Under the pieces are notes generated by a model. The model saw nothing but the letters and a program-made list of their open reading frames with translations, was not told the origin of the DNA and ran no database searches. DNA of 64,000 nucleotides from Croceicoccus ponticola (GTDB taxonomy: Bacteria; Pseudomonadota; Alphaproteobacteria; Sphingomonadales; Sphingomonadaceae). This document shows, piece by piece, positions 1 through 7,871 of this stretch (position 1 is the first letter of the stretch; the number at the start of each line of letters is the position of its first letter). The translations under genes were made by a program, and so were the position numbers. Location: contig NZ_RXOL01000002.1 of assembly GCF_004004515.1 (NCBI RefSeq), positions 124,001-188,000 on the forward strand, read 5' to 3'.

Positions 1-2856
1 GACGCCAAAGCGGCCCGAAGCGACCTGCTTGATCGCCGAACGCATCGTGTCGCCATTGTCCATCGGCGTAAAGCGCGAGGGATCCTCGCCGCCTTCGCCA
101 GTGTTCGACTTGCCGCCGATCCGGTTCATGGCGACCGCCAGCGTGGTGTGCGCTTCCCAGCTGATCGAGCCGTAGCTCATCGCACCGGTGGCAAACCGCT
201 TCACGATCGATTCGGCCGGTTCCACTTCGTCGAGCGAAAGCGGCGTCTCGGCCTTCTTCAGCTCCATCAGCCCGCGGATCGTCAGCAGGCGCTCGCTTTG
301 ATCGTTGATGTCTTTCGCGAACGCTTCGTAGTTGGCGTAATTGTTGCCGCGCACCGCGTGTTGCAGGTTGCTGATCGTGGCCGGGGTCCACGCATGGTCC
401 TCGCCGCGGATGCGGTATTGATAGATGCCGCCGACATCGAGTTGGTTCTTGTAGATCTGCTCGTCCGAGTAGGCCGCTTCGTGGCGACGCACGGTTTCTT
501 CGGCTACTTCGGACAGGCCCACGCCTTCGATCGTCGTGGCGGTGCCGGTGAAATAGCTTTCGATGAAGCGGCTGGACAGGCCGACGGCGTCGAAGATCTG
601 CGCACCGCAATAGGACTGGTAGGTCGAGATGCCCATCTTGGACATGACCTTCAGGATGCCCTTGCCGATCGCCTTAATATAATTCTTTTCAACGTCATAG
701 GCGCTAAGCGGCGCGTCTTTTTCGACACGCATCTGCTCGAGCGTCTCGAACGCCAGATAGGGGTTTACCGCCTCTGCGCCGAAACCTGCCAGCACGCAGA
801 AGTGATGCACTTCACGCGCTTCGCCGGTTTCGACGACAAGCCCGGTCTGCATCCGCAGACCCTGCCGCACGAGATGCGCGTTGACCGCAGCCGTCGCCAG
901 CAATGCCGGCATGGCGATGCGGTCCTTCGACTGCGCGCGGTCGGACAGGATCAGGATGTTCTTGTCCTGGAGCACCGCCTCGGTAGCGACCCAGCACATT
1001 TCCTTGATCGCCTGCTCAAGACCGTCGGCCCCCGAAGCAGCGTCCCAGGTGATGTCGATGGTCGCGGTACGGAACGCACCGTCCAGCGCCTCTTCGACCG
1101 AACGGATCTTGGCGAGATCGGCGTTGGTCAGGATCGGCTGGCTGATTTCGAGCCGCTTGTGCGAACCGGCTTCCATGCCCAGCAGGTTCGGGCGCGGGCC
1201 GATCATCGACAGCAGGCTCATGACCAGTTCCTCGCGGATCGGGTCGATTGGCGGGTTGGTGACCTGCGCGAAGTTCTGCTTGAAATAATCGTACAGGAGG
1301 CGCGAACGCTTCGACAGCACGGCGATGGGCGTATCGGTGCCCATCGACCCGATCGGATCTTCGCCTTCGAACAACATCGGTTCGAGGAACTTGGAGATGT
1401 CCTCCTGCGTGTACCCGAACGCTTGCTGGCGATCGAGAAGATCACCGATGGCAACCGGTACGTCCTCGGCTTCGGGCTCCAGCGGCTCGAGATCTTCGAG
1501 CTTGTACTGCGAATGGTTAAGCCACTCGGCATAGGGTTGCGCAGCGGCGAGCTCGGCCTTGACCTCCTCGTCCTCGATGATCCGCCCCTGCTCCAGGTCG
1601 ATGACGAGCATCTTGCCGGGCTGCAGACGCCATTTGCGCAGGATGGAATCGTCGTCGAACGGCAGCACGCCAGATTCGGACGCCATGCAGACGAGATCGT
1701 CGTTGGTCACGCAATAACGGGCCGGGCGCAGGCCATTACGGTCCAGCGTCGCGGCGATCTGGCGACCGTCGGTGAAGGCGACGGCGGCGGGGCCGTCCCA
1801 CGGTTCCATCAGCGCTGCGTGATATTCGTAGAACGCGCGGCGGGCCGGGTCCATCTCGTGGTTCTTGGCCCATGCCTCGGGGATGAGCATCATCATCGCG
1901 TGGCTGAGCGAATAACCGCCCGCCAACAGCAGTTCGAGCGCATTGTCGAGGCATGCGGTGTCCGACTGCCCGTGCGGGATGATCGGCCACATCTTGTCGA
2001 GATCGGCGCCCAGCAGGGGCGATTCCATCGTGCGGCGGCGCGCGTTCATCCAGTTCACGTTGCCGCGAACGGTGTTGATCTCGCCATTGTGGGCTATCAG
2101 GCGGAATGGCTGCGCCAGTTTCCAGCTCGGGAAGGTGTTGGTCGAGAACCGCTGATGCACGAGAGCGAGCGCCGACGTGCAATCGGGATCGCGCAGGTCG
2201 TTATAGAAGCTGCCGACCTGATTGGCGAGCAACAAGCCCTTGTACACGATCGTACGGGTCGAAAAGCTCGGCAGGTAAAGCTCGGTCAGGCCCGGCAGGC
2301 CGTGCTTCGTCGACAGGCTGTCGAGCGGGTTCTGCACCTGCTTGCGGATGGCGAGCAGCTTGCGTTCGAAAGCGTCCTGATCCTTTACCGCGCCGCCGCG
2401 ACCGACGATCGCCTGACGGATGACCGGCATCTGGCGGATCACGGTCTTGCCAAGGCCGTCCAGCGTGGTCGGAACCTCGCGCCAACCGATCAGGTTCTGA
2501 CCTTCCTTGGCGATGAACGTCTCGAACCGGTTCACGACGAATTCGCGCGCGGCCTCGTCCTGCGGCAGGAAGCACATGGCGACCGCATAATCGCCTTCGG
2601 GCGGCAGCACCTTGCCGTGCTTGTCCGCCCATTTGCGGAACAAAGCATCGGGCATCTGGATCAGAATGCCTGCGCCGTCGCCCAGCAACGGGTCCGCGCC
2701 CACCGCACCGCGATGGTCGAGATTTTCCAGAATGGTCAGACCCTGTTTGACGATAGCGTTTGATTTGGCGCCTTTGATATGAGCGATGAAGCCCACGCCG
2801 CAGGCATCATGTTCGTTGCGCGCATCGTAGAGGCCTTGAACCGGCGGAAAACCCAT
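1..2856 (-). CDS. gltB: Glutamate synthase (NADPH) large subunit, N-terminal part (cut by window edge)
   Basis: Large (alpha) subunit of glutamate synthase, which makes two glutamates from glutamine and 2-oxoglutarate in the cytoplasm. The minus-strand frame starts with ATG at 2856 and stays open to base 1, giving the first 952 residues of a protein normally about 1500 long. The N-terminus reads MGFPPVQGLYDARNEHDACG; the Cys at position 19 fits the catalytic N-terminal cysteine of class II amidotransferases that is exposed when a short propeptide is removed. The following residues GVGFIAHIKG and the later LDHRGAVGADP block are typical of GltB. The missing C-terminal part and probably gltD lie to the left of the window. 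The long open frame on the opposite strand here is a GC-rich shadow. Confidence 0.95.
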   Translation of the reverse strand, partial: MGFPPVQGLYDARNEHDACGVGFIAHIKGAKSNAIVKQGLTILENLDHRGAVGADPLLGDGAGILIQMPDALFRKWADKHGKVLPPEGDYAVAMCFLPQDEAAREFVVNRFETFIAKEGQNLIGWREVPTTLDGLGKTVIRQMPVIRQAIVGRGGAVKDQDAFERKLLAIRKQVQNPLDSLSTKHGLPGLTELYLPSFSTRTIVYKGLLLANQVGSFYNDLRDPDCTSALALVHQRFSTNTFPSWKLAQPFRLIAHNGEINTVRGNVNWMNARRRTMESPLLGADLDKMWPIIPHGQSDTACLDNALELLLAGGYSLSHAMMMLIPEAWAKNHEMDPARRAFYEYHAALMEPWDGPAAVAFTDGRQIAATLDRNGLRPARYCVTNDDLVCMASESGVLPFDDDSILRKWRLQPGKMLVIDLEQGRIIEDEEVKAELAAAQPYAEWLNHSQYKLEDLEPLEPEAEDVPVAIGDLLDRQQAFGYTQEDISKFLEPMLFEGEDPIGSMGTDTPIAVLSKRSRLLYDYFKQNFAQVTNPPIDPIREELVMSLLSMIGPRPNLLGMEAGSHKRLEISQPILTNADLAKIRSVEEALDGAFRTATIDITWDAASGADGLEQAIKEMCWVATEAVLQDKNILILSDRAQSKDRIAMPALLATAAVNAHLVRQGLRMQTGLVVETGEAREVHHFCVLAGFGAEAVNPYLAFETLEQMRVEKDAPLSAYDVEKNYIKAIGKGILKVMSKMGISTYQSYCGAQIFDAVGLSSRFIESYFTGTATTIEGVGLSEVAEETVRRHEAAYSDEQIYKNQLDVGGIYQYRIRGEDHAWTPATISNLQHAVRGNNYANYEAFAKDINDQSERLLTIRGLMELKKAETPLSLDEVEPAESIVKRFATGAMSYGSISWEAHTTLAVAMNRIGGKSNTGEGGEDPSRFTPMDNGDTMRSAIKQVASGRFGV

Positions 2857-3046
2857 TGTCACCTATCCTGTCGGGGCCCGGACCCCATCGTCCGGAAATA
2901 AAATGCGACTCACTCGCCGCGGATACGCAGCGATATGACGCACGAAAACCCAATGGCGATACTATCGGCTTTTTGCAACTGCACACTGGACGAAAATGAC
3001 AGGTTCACCTGCGGTGGCGGGTGACTTCCGGTGCCGGCTCAGTATC

Positions 3047-4351
3047 TTACGCTTGGCTTCGGTCGAGCCTTTGAAGCTCCGAAAGCGCCTCTCGCAGGCG
3101 AAAATCCTGCGGCTTGCCATGAGGAACGAGGCTGGTGGCACCGGGTGCGGAGTAGAGCGCGGGCGGCAACCCGGCCTCGCCGCGCTGACCCGCTTGGGCG
3201 CGGGGGGCAAGCGATTTGCCCAACCCGATATCGGCGAGCGAGCCATAGCCTGCCCCGTCGTCGTCGGCATCCTCCTCCTCGTCGCCAGCACCGTCGTACC
3301 AATCCGATCCGCCGCCCGCCGCGGGCAATGCAAAGCTGGGTGCAGCCGCGGTTACGGCAGGACGCTCCTGGGAAGGCGCAAAGTCGGCCTCAACCGCCCT
3401 GCGTGAAGCCGGAGTTGGCGTTACGGGTTCCGACCACGCAGCGACCGGTTCGCTCGCTCCGGCCGCGACTGGGGCCGCACTTGGCGCGGGCAAGGGCGCA
3501 GGCGAAGGCGCTTCTTGCGCCGGTCGCGCATCGGGCCAAGGTTCGAAAATATCATCATCCGCCCCTCCGGCCTCGGTCCAATCGGATGACGCAGAATCCG
3601 CAAGGGACGAAGGCCATTCGGTCGGCAAAGCCACATCCGGTTCGCGGACCGTTTCGGGGCGCGCGCTGCGCGTTTCGCCCGATGAGTGGCGCTGTTCCGG
3701 TTCGGGCTCTGCTTCTGCGGCCCACGTTTCGGGGGCCTGCGGCGGTTCGGGGGCAGGCTGGGGAGCCGCACTGCTTTCGGTTTCGGTCAGATCGCTGGGC
3801 CGGCTGCGTTCGGGCGCAGGGCTAAGATCGTCCCACTCGTCCGACGCACTGCCGGCGCTGTCCGGACGGTCCTGCCGTTCGCGCAAGGGAAAGTCGCCGT
3901 TCTGCTCGCCCCGCTCGCCGCCGGGTGCTGGATACTCGTCGGGCTGGGGATGCTCCAGGCCCAGTTCCTTGAAAGATACGGCGACGGGCTTCGTCGGCGC
4001 GGGATCGGGGTCGAGATAGCGCGGCATGGCCGATCCGGCGGGTTTTTCACCTTCGACGAGATGCCGACGCAGCCGAGGGACCGATTCGGCCGCCTCTTTC
4101 CGAGTCCCGGCGGGAATCGACGGCCCGCGCAGGATAAGCGCGGCTATTTGCGATGCGATGATGAAACCCAGAGCGCCGAACGCGGCATGCGCGGCCATAC
4201 GGGCCATCGCGGGCGAAACGCTGCCGTCCAGACCGACGGCGGCAATGGCCTCGATCAATGTCGCATCCGAAATCAGGAACACCGCAGTGACGCCCGCAAG
4301 CGCTCCCCCGATCCTGAAGGCGGCTGCAAATAGCTGGATCAGCGTGTTCAT
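3047..4351 (-). CDS. Membrane-anchored Pro/Ala/Glu-rich protein of unknown function
   Basis: I do not recognise this 434-residue protein. Two hydrophobic segments (about residues 8-40 and 50-72) are followed by a roughly 340-residue tail extremely rich in Pro, Ala, Glu, Asp and Ser, which looks intrinsically disordered and probably cytoplasmic. Near the end is an acidic run (GDEEEDADDDGAG), then a short more ordered C-terminus ending LREALSELQRLDRSQA that may form a helix. The ATG at 4351 has only a weak purine-rich sequence in front. It lies between gltB and phaZ on the same strand, about 90 bp from phaZ, so co-transcription with phaZ is possible. The low-complexity tail explains why several false frames overlap it. 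The coding call rests on the clear hydrophobic N-terminus and uninterrupted frame. Confidence 0.7.
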   Translation of the reverse strand: MNTLIQLFAAAFRIGGALAGVTAVFLISDATLIEAIAAVGLDGSVSPAMARMAAHAAFGALGFIIASQIAALILRGPSIPAGTRKEAAESVPRLRRHLVEGEKPAGSAMPRYLDPDPAPTKPVAVSFKELGLEHPQPDEYPAPGGERGEQNGDFPLRERQDRPDSAGSASDEWDDLSPAPERSRPSDLTETESSAAPQPAPEPPQAPETWAAEAEPEPEQRHSSGETRSARPETVREPDVALPTEWPSSLADSASSDWTEAGGADDDIFEPWPDARPAQEAPSPAPLPAPSAAPVAAGASEPVAAWSEPVTPTPASRRAVEADFAPSQERPAVTAAAPSFALPAAGGGSDWYDGAGDEEEDADDDGAGYGSLADIGLGKSLAPRAQAGQRGEAGLPPALYSAPGATSLVPHGKPQDFRLREALSELQRLDRSQA

Positions 4352-4441
4352 CGTTCATCTTTCAGCGGTAACGCGAAAAGATGTCTTAAACGCCGTTGGT
4401 TAATGCCCCAATAACATCACCCCACGGGTGCAGGCGCGAAC

Positions 4442-5686
4442 TCAGGCGACCGCCTGCAACCGGCTCCGGCCATGATCGGCCATCCACTGTTCCGCGATCG
4501 GCGCGATAAGGTTGCGCCACTTCGATCCGTTGAAGATGCCGTAATGGCCGACAGCGGGGGCGAGATGGTATTGCTTCTTCTCGTCCGCCAGATTGGGCGT
4601 CACTTCCAGCGCGGCCTTCGTCTGGCCCACGCCCGAAATGTCGTCGCGCTCTCCTTCGATGCACAGGATCGCGGTATCGGTCACGGCACCCAGATCGACC
4701 TTGCGCCCACGATGGGTCAACAGGCCGCGCGGCAGCAAGTGCTCCTTGAACACCGCGTTCACGGTCTGGAGATAGAATTCCGCGGTCATGTCGCACACGG
4801 CAAGATATTCGTCGTAGAACACCTTCGTAGCGTCCGCGCTGTCCCCGTCACCGACGACGAGATGTTTGAACATCGCGTAATGGCTCATCATGTGGTTGCC
4901 CAGGTTCATCGACATGAACCCGGCCAGCTGCAGAAAGCCCGGATAAACGCGGCGACCGGCACCGGGATATTGCCGCGGCACCGTCTGGATCAGGTTCTGC
5001 CTGAACCACGCCATCGGGCGCGTGATTGCCATCGTGTTGACTTCCGTCGGCGCTTCGCGCGTATCGATGGGGCCACCCATCATCGTCAGCGTCGCGGGAC
5101 GGCAGGGGTGGCTATCTTCGTTCATGATCGCGGTTGCCGCAAAGGCCGGCACCGAAGGCTGACATACCGCCATAACGTGCGCGCCGGGGCCGATATGTTC
5201 GAGGAACGCGATGACATAATCGATATAGTCGTCCAGATCGAAATTGCCCGCCGAAGTAGGAACCAGCTTAGCATCGGCCCAGTCGGTGATGTAAACTTCG
5301 GCGTTTTCCAGCATCCGTTCGACCGTGCCGCGCAAAAGCGTGGCGTAATGCCCGCTCATCGGCGCGACAATCAACAGCCGTGGCGCACCCTTGGGCAGGC
5401 CGGGATGGGTAAAATGCTTCAGGTTGCCGAACGGCATTTTCAGCACGTCGGTTTCCATGACGTCAAAGCTTGTCCCGTCGCGGTCGACCGTGGCGATCCC
5501 GAAGCCGGGCTTGCCGCGCGGCGATGCGGCGCGGGAAAAAACTTCCATCGCGGACGAGATCGTCGGGCCAAACCCGGTATAGCCGATCGGATTGCGGGGA
5601 TTGGCCAACCACTCTGCGCCGATCGAGGCACCGGCGCTCGCCGACGCGAGCCAGGATCTCTGAACCTCGTAGAACTGATAGAGCAC
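4442..5686 (-). CDS. phaZ: Intracellular polyhydroxyalkanoate (PHB) depolymerase
   Basis: A 414-residue intracellular depolymerase that mobilises poly-3-hydroxybutyrate granules. The N-terminus (LYQFYEVQRSWLAS) and the central VMAVCQPSVPA segment around residues 171-181 match the PhaZ family. Its nucleophile is a cysteine (here Cys175) in a lipase-box-like context rather than the serine of extracellular depolymerases. An Asp near GERDDISGVG and a His in APAVGHYGIFNG are the likely remaining triad members. Start is GTG at 5686, chosen because a strong AGGAGAAG Shine-Dalgarno lies just upstream. It is divergent from the ABC exporter; the shared 206-bp spacer contains a TGC-N3-GCA palindrome resembling PhaR sites. 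No signal peptide is seen, consistent with a cytoplasmic enzyme. Confidence 0.93.
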   Translation of the reverse strand: MLYQFYEVQRSWLASASAGASIGAEWLANPRNPIGYTGFGPTISSAMEVFSRAASPRGKPGFGIATVDRDGTSFDVMETDVLKMPFGNLKHFTHPGLPKGAPRLLIVAPMSGHYATLLRGTVERMLENAEVYITDWADAKLVPTSAGNFDLDDYIDYVIAFLEHIGPGAHVMAVCQPSVPAFAATAIMNEDSHPCRPATLTMMGGPIDTREAPTEVNTMAITRPMAWFRQNLIQTVPRQYPGAGRRVYPGFLQLAGFMSMNLGNHMMSHYAMFKHLVVGDGDSADATKVFYDEYLAVCDMTAEFYLQTVNAVFKEHLLPRGLLTHRGRKVDLGAVTDTAILCIEGERDDISGVGQTKAALEVTPNLADEKKQYHLAPAVGHYGIFNGSKWRNLIAPIAEQWMADHGRSRLQAVA

Positions 5687-5737
5687 GCGTCTTCTCCTCG
5701 GATCTCAAGGTGCAACATTGGCAGCGACATGTCACGT

Positions 5738-5746
5738 TGCAATGCA
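5738..5746. promoter_or_regulatory. TGC-N3-GCA palindrome, possible PhaR site upstream of phaZ
   Basis: The sequence TGCAATGCA lies about 50 bp upstream of the phaZ start, surrounded by further TTGC/TGCAA copies between 5711 and 5770. PhaR repressors of PHB metabolism recognise TGC-N3-4-GCA-type sites, so an operator is plausible. This is pattern matching only, and a 6-base palindrome is not rare. Confidence 0.3.
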
Positions 5747-5892
5747 CAATGACTCGTTCGCACTTGCAATATAGACCCGATTTTCCGGATGTCACGGGTT
5801 TACAAGTCGAACCTCAAAATCTGCGGAGCGGACGGAGGATTACACCTCGGTCGGGGTTTGCGGCGACATGACTTTGGTCTAGTGCGCGGGCC

Positions 5893-7719
5893 ATGAAACG
5901 CAAGCGGCGGCGCGACGAACCGGAAACCGGCGGGCTGGACCAAGCCCCCAAGGCCAGCAGCATCGGCCCGCTGCGCCTTTTGGCGCGATCGGCCGGCGCA
6001 TATCCGGGGCTTGTCGGCGCAACCCTGTTCGCGTTGGCGGTGTCATCTGCCGCGACGCTTGCCATCCCGTCAGGTTTCAAGCTGATCATCGATCGCGGCT
6101 TCAGCGGCGGAGACAGCGACATCGGCCGCTGGTTCCAGTATCTGCTGCTTATTGTCGTGATCCTGGCCATCGCGACGGGCCTGCGGTTTTATTTCGTTTC
6201 GTGGCTGGGCGAACGGGTCGTCGCGGATCTCAGGGTGCGGGTCAACCGCCACCTGCTGACGCTGCCCCCGTCGTTCTACGAAGAAAACAGCCCCGGCGAG
6301 ATCGCGTCGCGGATGACGTCGGACACCGCGATCATCGAACAGGTCGTCTCGAGCACGGTTTCGGTCGCGCTGCGCAACGCGCTGACCGCCATCGGCGGCG
6401 TGGGCTACATGTTCTACCTCGCCCCGGCGCTGAGCATGTATCTCGTGCTTGCGATTCCGCTGGTGATCCTGCCGATCGCCATGTTCGGGAGGAAGGTGCA
6501 GTCGCTTTCGCGGTCGAGCCAGGACCGGCTGGCAGATGTCGGCGCGATGACCACCGAAGTGCTGGGCGCGATGCAGATCGTGCAGGTCTTCAATCAGGAA
6601 GAACGCGAACGCAGCCGCTTTCGGGCCGCGGTAGAACGCGGACTGGACACGGCCAAGCAGCGTATCAAGACCCGCGCCGTGCTGACCGGTGTCGTCATCA
6701 TGATGGTGTTCGGCGCGATCACGCTCTTGCTGTGGAAGGGCGCGATCGAAGTCAGCCAGGGTTCGATCAGCGGCGGCACGATCGCCGCCTTCGTCATCAC
6801 CGTCGGGCTGGTTTCCGGAGCATTCGGTTCGTTGACCGAAGTTTACGGAAGCCTGCTGCGCGCAGCAGGCGCGGCCCAGCGGATGGACGAACTGCTTTCC
6901 ACCCGCCCGGCCATCACCGCGCCCGAACGCCCGCAAGCCCTGCCCCTGCCCCCGCGCGGGGCCATCGCGTTTCAGAACGTGACTTTCCGTTATCCCACCC
7001 GGACCGACAAGCCCGCGCTGATCGATTTTGCGCTGACTGTGGAACCGGGCGAGACGGTCGCCATCGTAGGGCCATCGGGCGCGGGCAAGTCGACCCTGTT
7101 CCAGTTGGTCGCCCGGTTCTACGATCCGCAGGCCGGCAGCGTGCGCATCGATGGGGTCGACCTGACCCGTGCCGACCCGGCGGAAGTGCGCGGGCGGATC
7201 GCGCTGGTGCCACAGGAATCGGTGCTGTTCGCCGCAAGCGTGCGCTATAACATTCAATACGGTCGCCCGGATGCGAGTGACGACCAGATCTGGGCGGCCG
7301 CCCGTGCCGCCAATGCCGAGGATTTCCTGCGCGAACTGCCCGACGGGCTGGACACTTTCGTTGGCGAAAGCGGCGCGCGGCTTTCGGGCGGACAGCGCCA
7401 GCGGCTTGCCATCGCCCGCGCGATCCTGCGCGATTCGCCGATCCTGTTGCTGGACGAAGCGACCAGCGCTCTGGATGCGGAAAGCGAACGGCTGGTCCAG
7501 TCGGCGCTCGACCACCTGATGGAAGGACGCACGACGCTCGTCATCGCCCATCGCCTCGCCACGGTAAGAGCAGCGGACCGCATCGTCGTGCTCGATCATG
7601 GCCGCATCGTCGAAGAGGGCGATCACGACAGCCTCTCCGCCGCCGGAGGGATTTACGCGCGTCTTGCCCGGTTGCAGTTTCAGGACCGGCCTGAAGAGGA
7701 ACTGAGCGAAGGCGCCTGA
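5893..7719 (+). CDS. ABC exporter, fused permease and ATPase (MsbA/ABCB type)
   Basis: A 608-residue half-transporter with an N-terminal six-helix exporter domain (about residues 30-335) and a C-terminal nucleotide-binding domain. Visible motifs are Walker A GPSGAGKST near 394-402, signature LSGGQRQRLAIARA near 496, Walker B ILLLDEATSALD near 516 and the H-loop IAHR near 551. Such inner-membrane half-exporters homodimerise and flip lipids or export drugs and peptides; the substrate cannot be told from sequence. The N-terminus begins with a basic stretch (MKRKRRRDEP). It stands alone, divergent from phaZ, and is followed by a 150-bp gap. A long minus-strand open frame overlaps it but is a shadow. 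Confidence 0.93.
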   Translation: MKRKRRRDEPETGGLDQAPKASSIGPLRLLARSAGAYPGLVGATLFALAVSSAATLAIPSGFKLIIDRGFSGGDSDIGRWFQYLLLIVVILAIATGLRFYFVSWLGERVVADLRVRVNRHLLTLPPSFYEENSPGEIASRMTSDTAIIEQVVSSTVSVALRNALTAIGGVGYMFYLAPALSMYLVLAIPLVILPIAMFGRKVQSLSRSSQDRLADVGAMTTEVLGAMQIVQVFNQEERERSRFRAAVERGLDTAKQRIKTRAVLTGVVIMMVFGAITLLLWKGAIEVSQGSISGGTIAAFVITVGLVSGAFGSLTEVYGSLLRAAGAAQRMDELLSTRPAITAPERPQALPLPPRGAIAFQNVTFRYPTRTDKPALIDFALTVEPGETVAIVGPSGAGKSTLFQLVARFYDPQAGSVRIDGVDLTRADPAEVRGRIALVPQESVLFAASVRYNIQYGRPDASDDQIWAAARAANAEDFLRELPDGLDTFVGESGARLSGGQRQRLAIARAILRDSPILLLDEATSALDAESERLVQSALDHLMEGRTTLVIAHRLATVRAADRIVVLDHGRIVEEGDHDSLSAAGGIYARLARLQFQDRPEEELSEGA

Positions 7720-7764
7720 TCCAACGGGGTCTGACAGCGAAGGCTTGACCACCGGACAGCCGCG

Positions 7765-7799
7765 GTTCATCGATAAAGTATCAAAAGAAACCGATGAAC
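7765..7799. repeat. Inverted repeat upstream of the M13 peptidase gene
   Basis: GTTCATCG at 7765-7772 is perfectly repeated in inverse as CGATGAAC at 7792-7799, with a 19-base A-rich spacer. It lies about 75 bp before the peptidase start. It could be an operator or the stem of a leader hairpin; there is no T-run after it, so it is not an obvious terminator of the preceding ABC exporter gene. Confidence 0.4.
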
Positions 7800-7871
7800 G
7801 ACATCGCGCCTCTGCCCGCATGGGCTAAGCGTGTGTGGGCTAAAACGATAAAAGTGGACTGACCTGTACCG

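Noticed and set aside
148-2763. Very long plus-strand open frame opposite gltB
   Set aside because: No recognisable protein family; the minus strand encodes a textbook GltB. GC-rich codon bias opens the opposite frame.
4388-4406. TTAA pair as a CtrA site upstream of the 434-residue protein gene
   Set aside because: The spacing between the TTAA halves is 10 rather than 7 bases.
6070-7821. 583-codon minus-strand frame opposite the ABC exporter
   Set aside because: Shadow of the exporter gene with Arg/His/Gln-rich, family-less translation.
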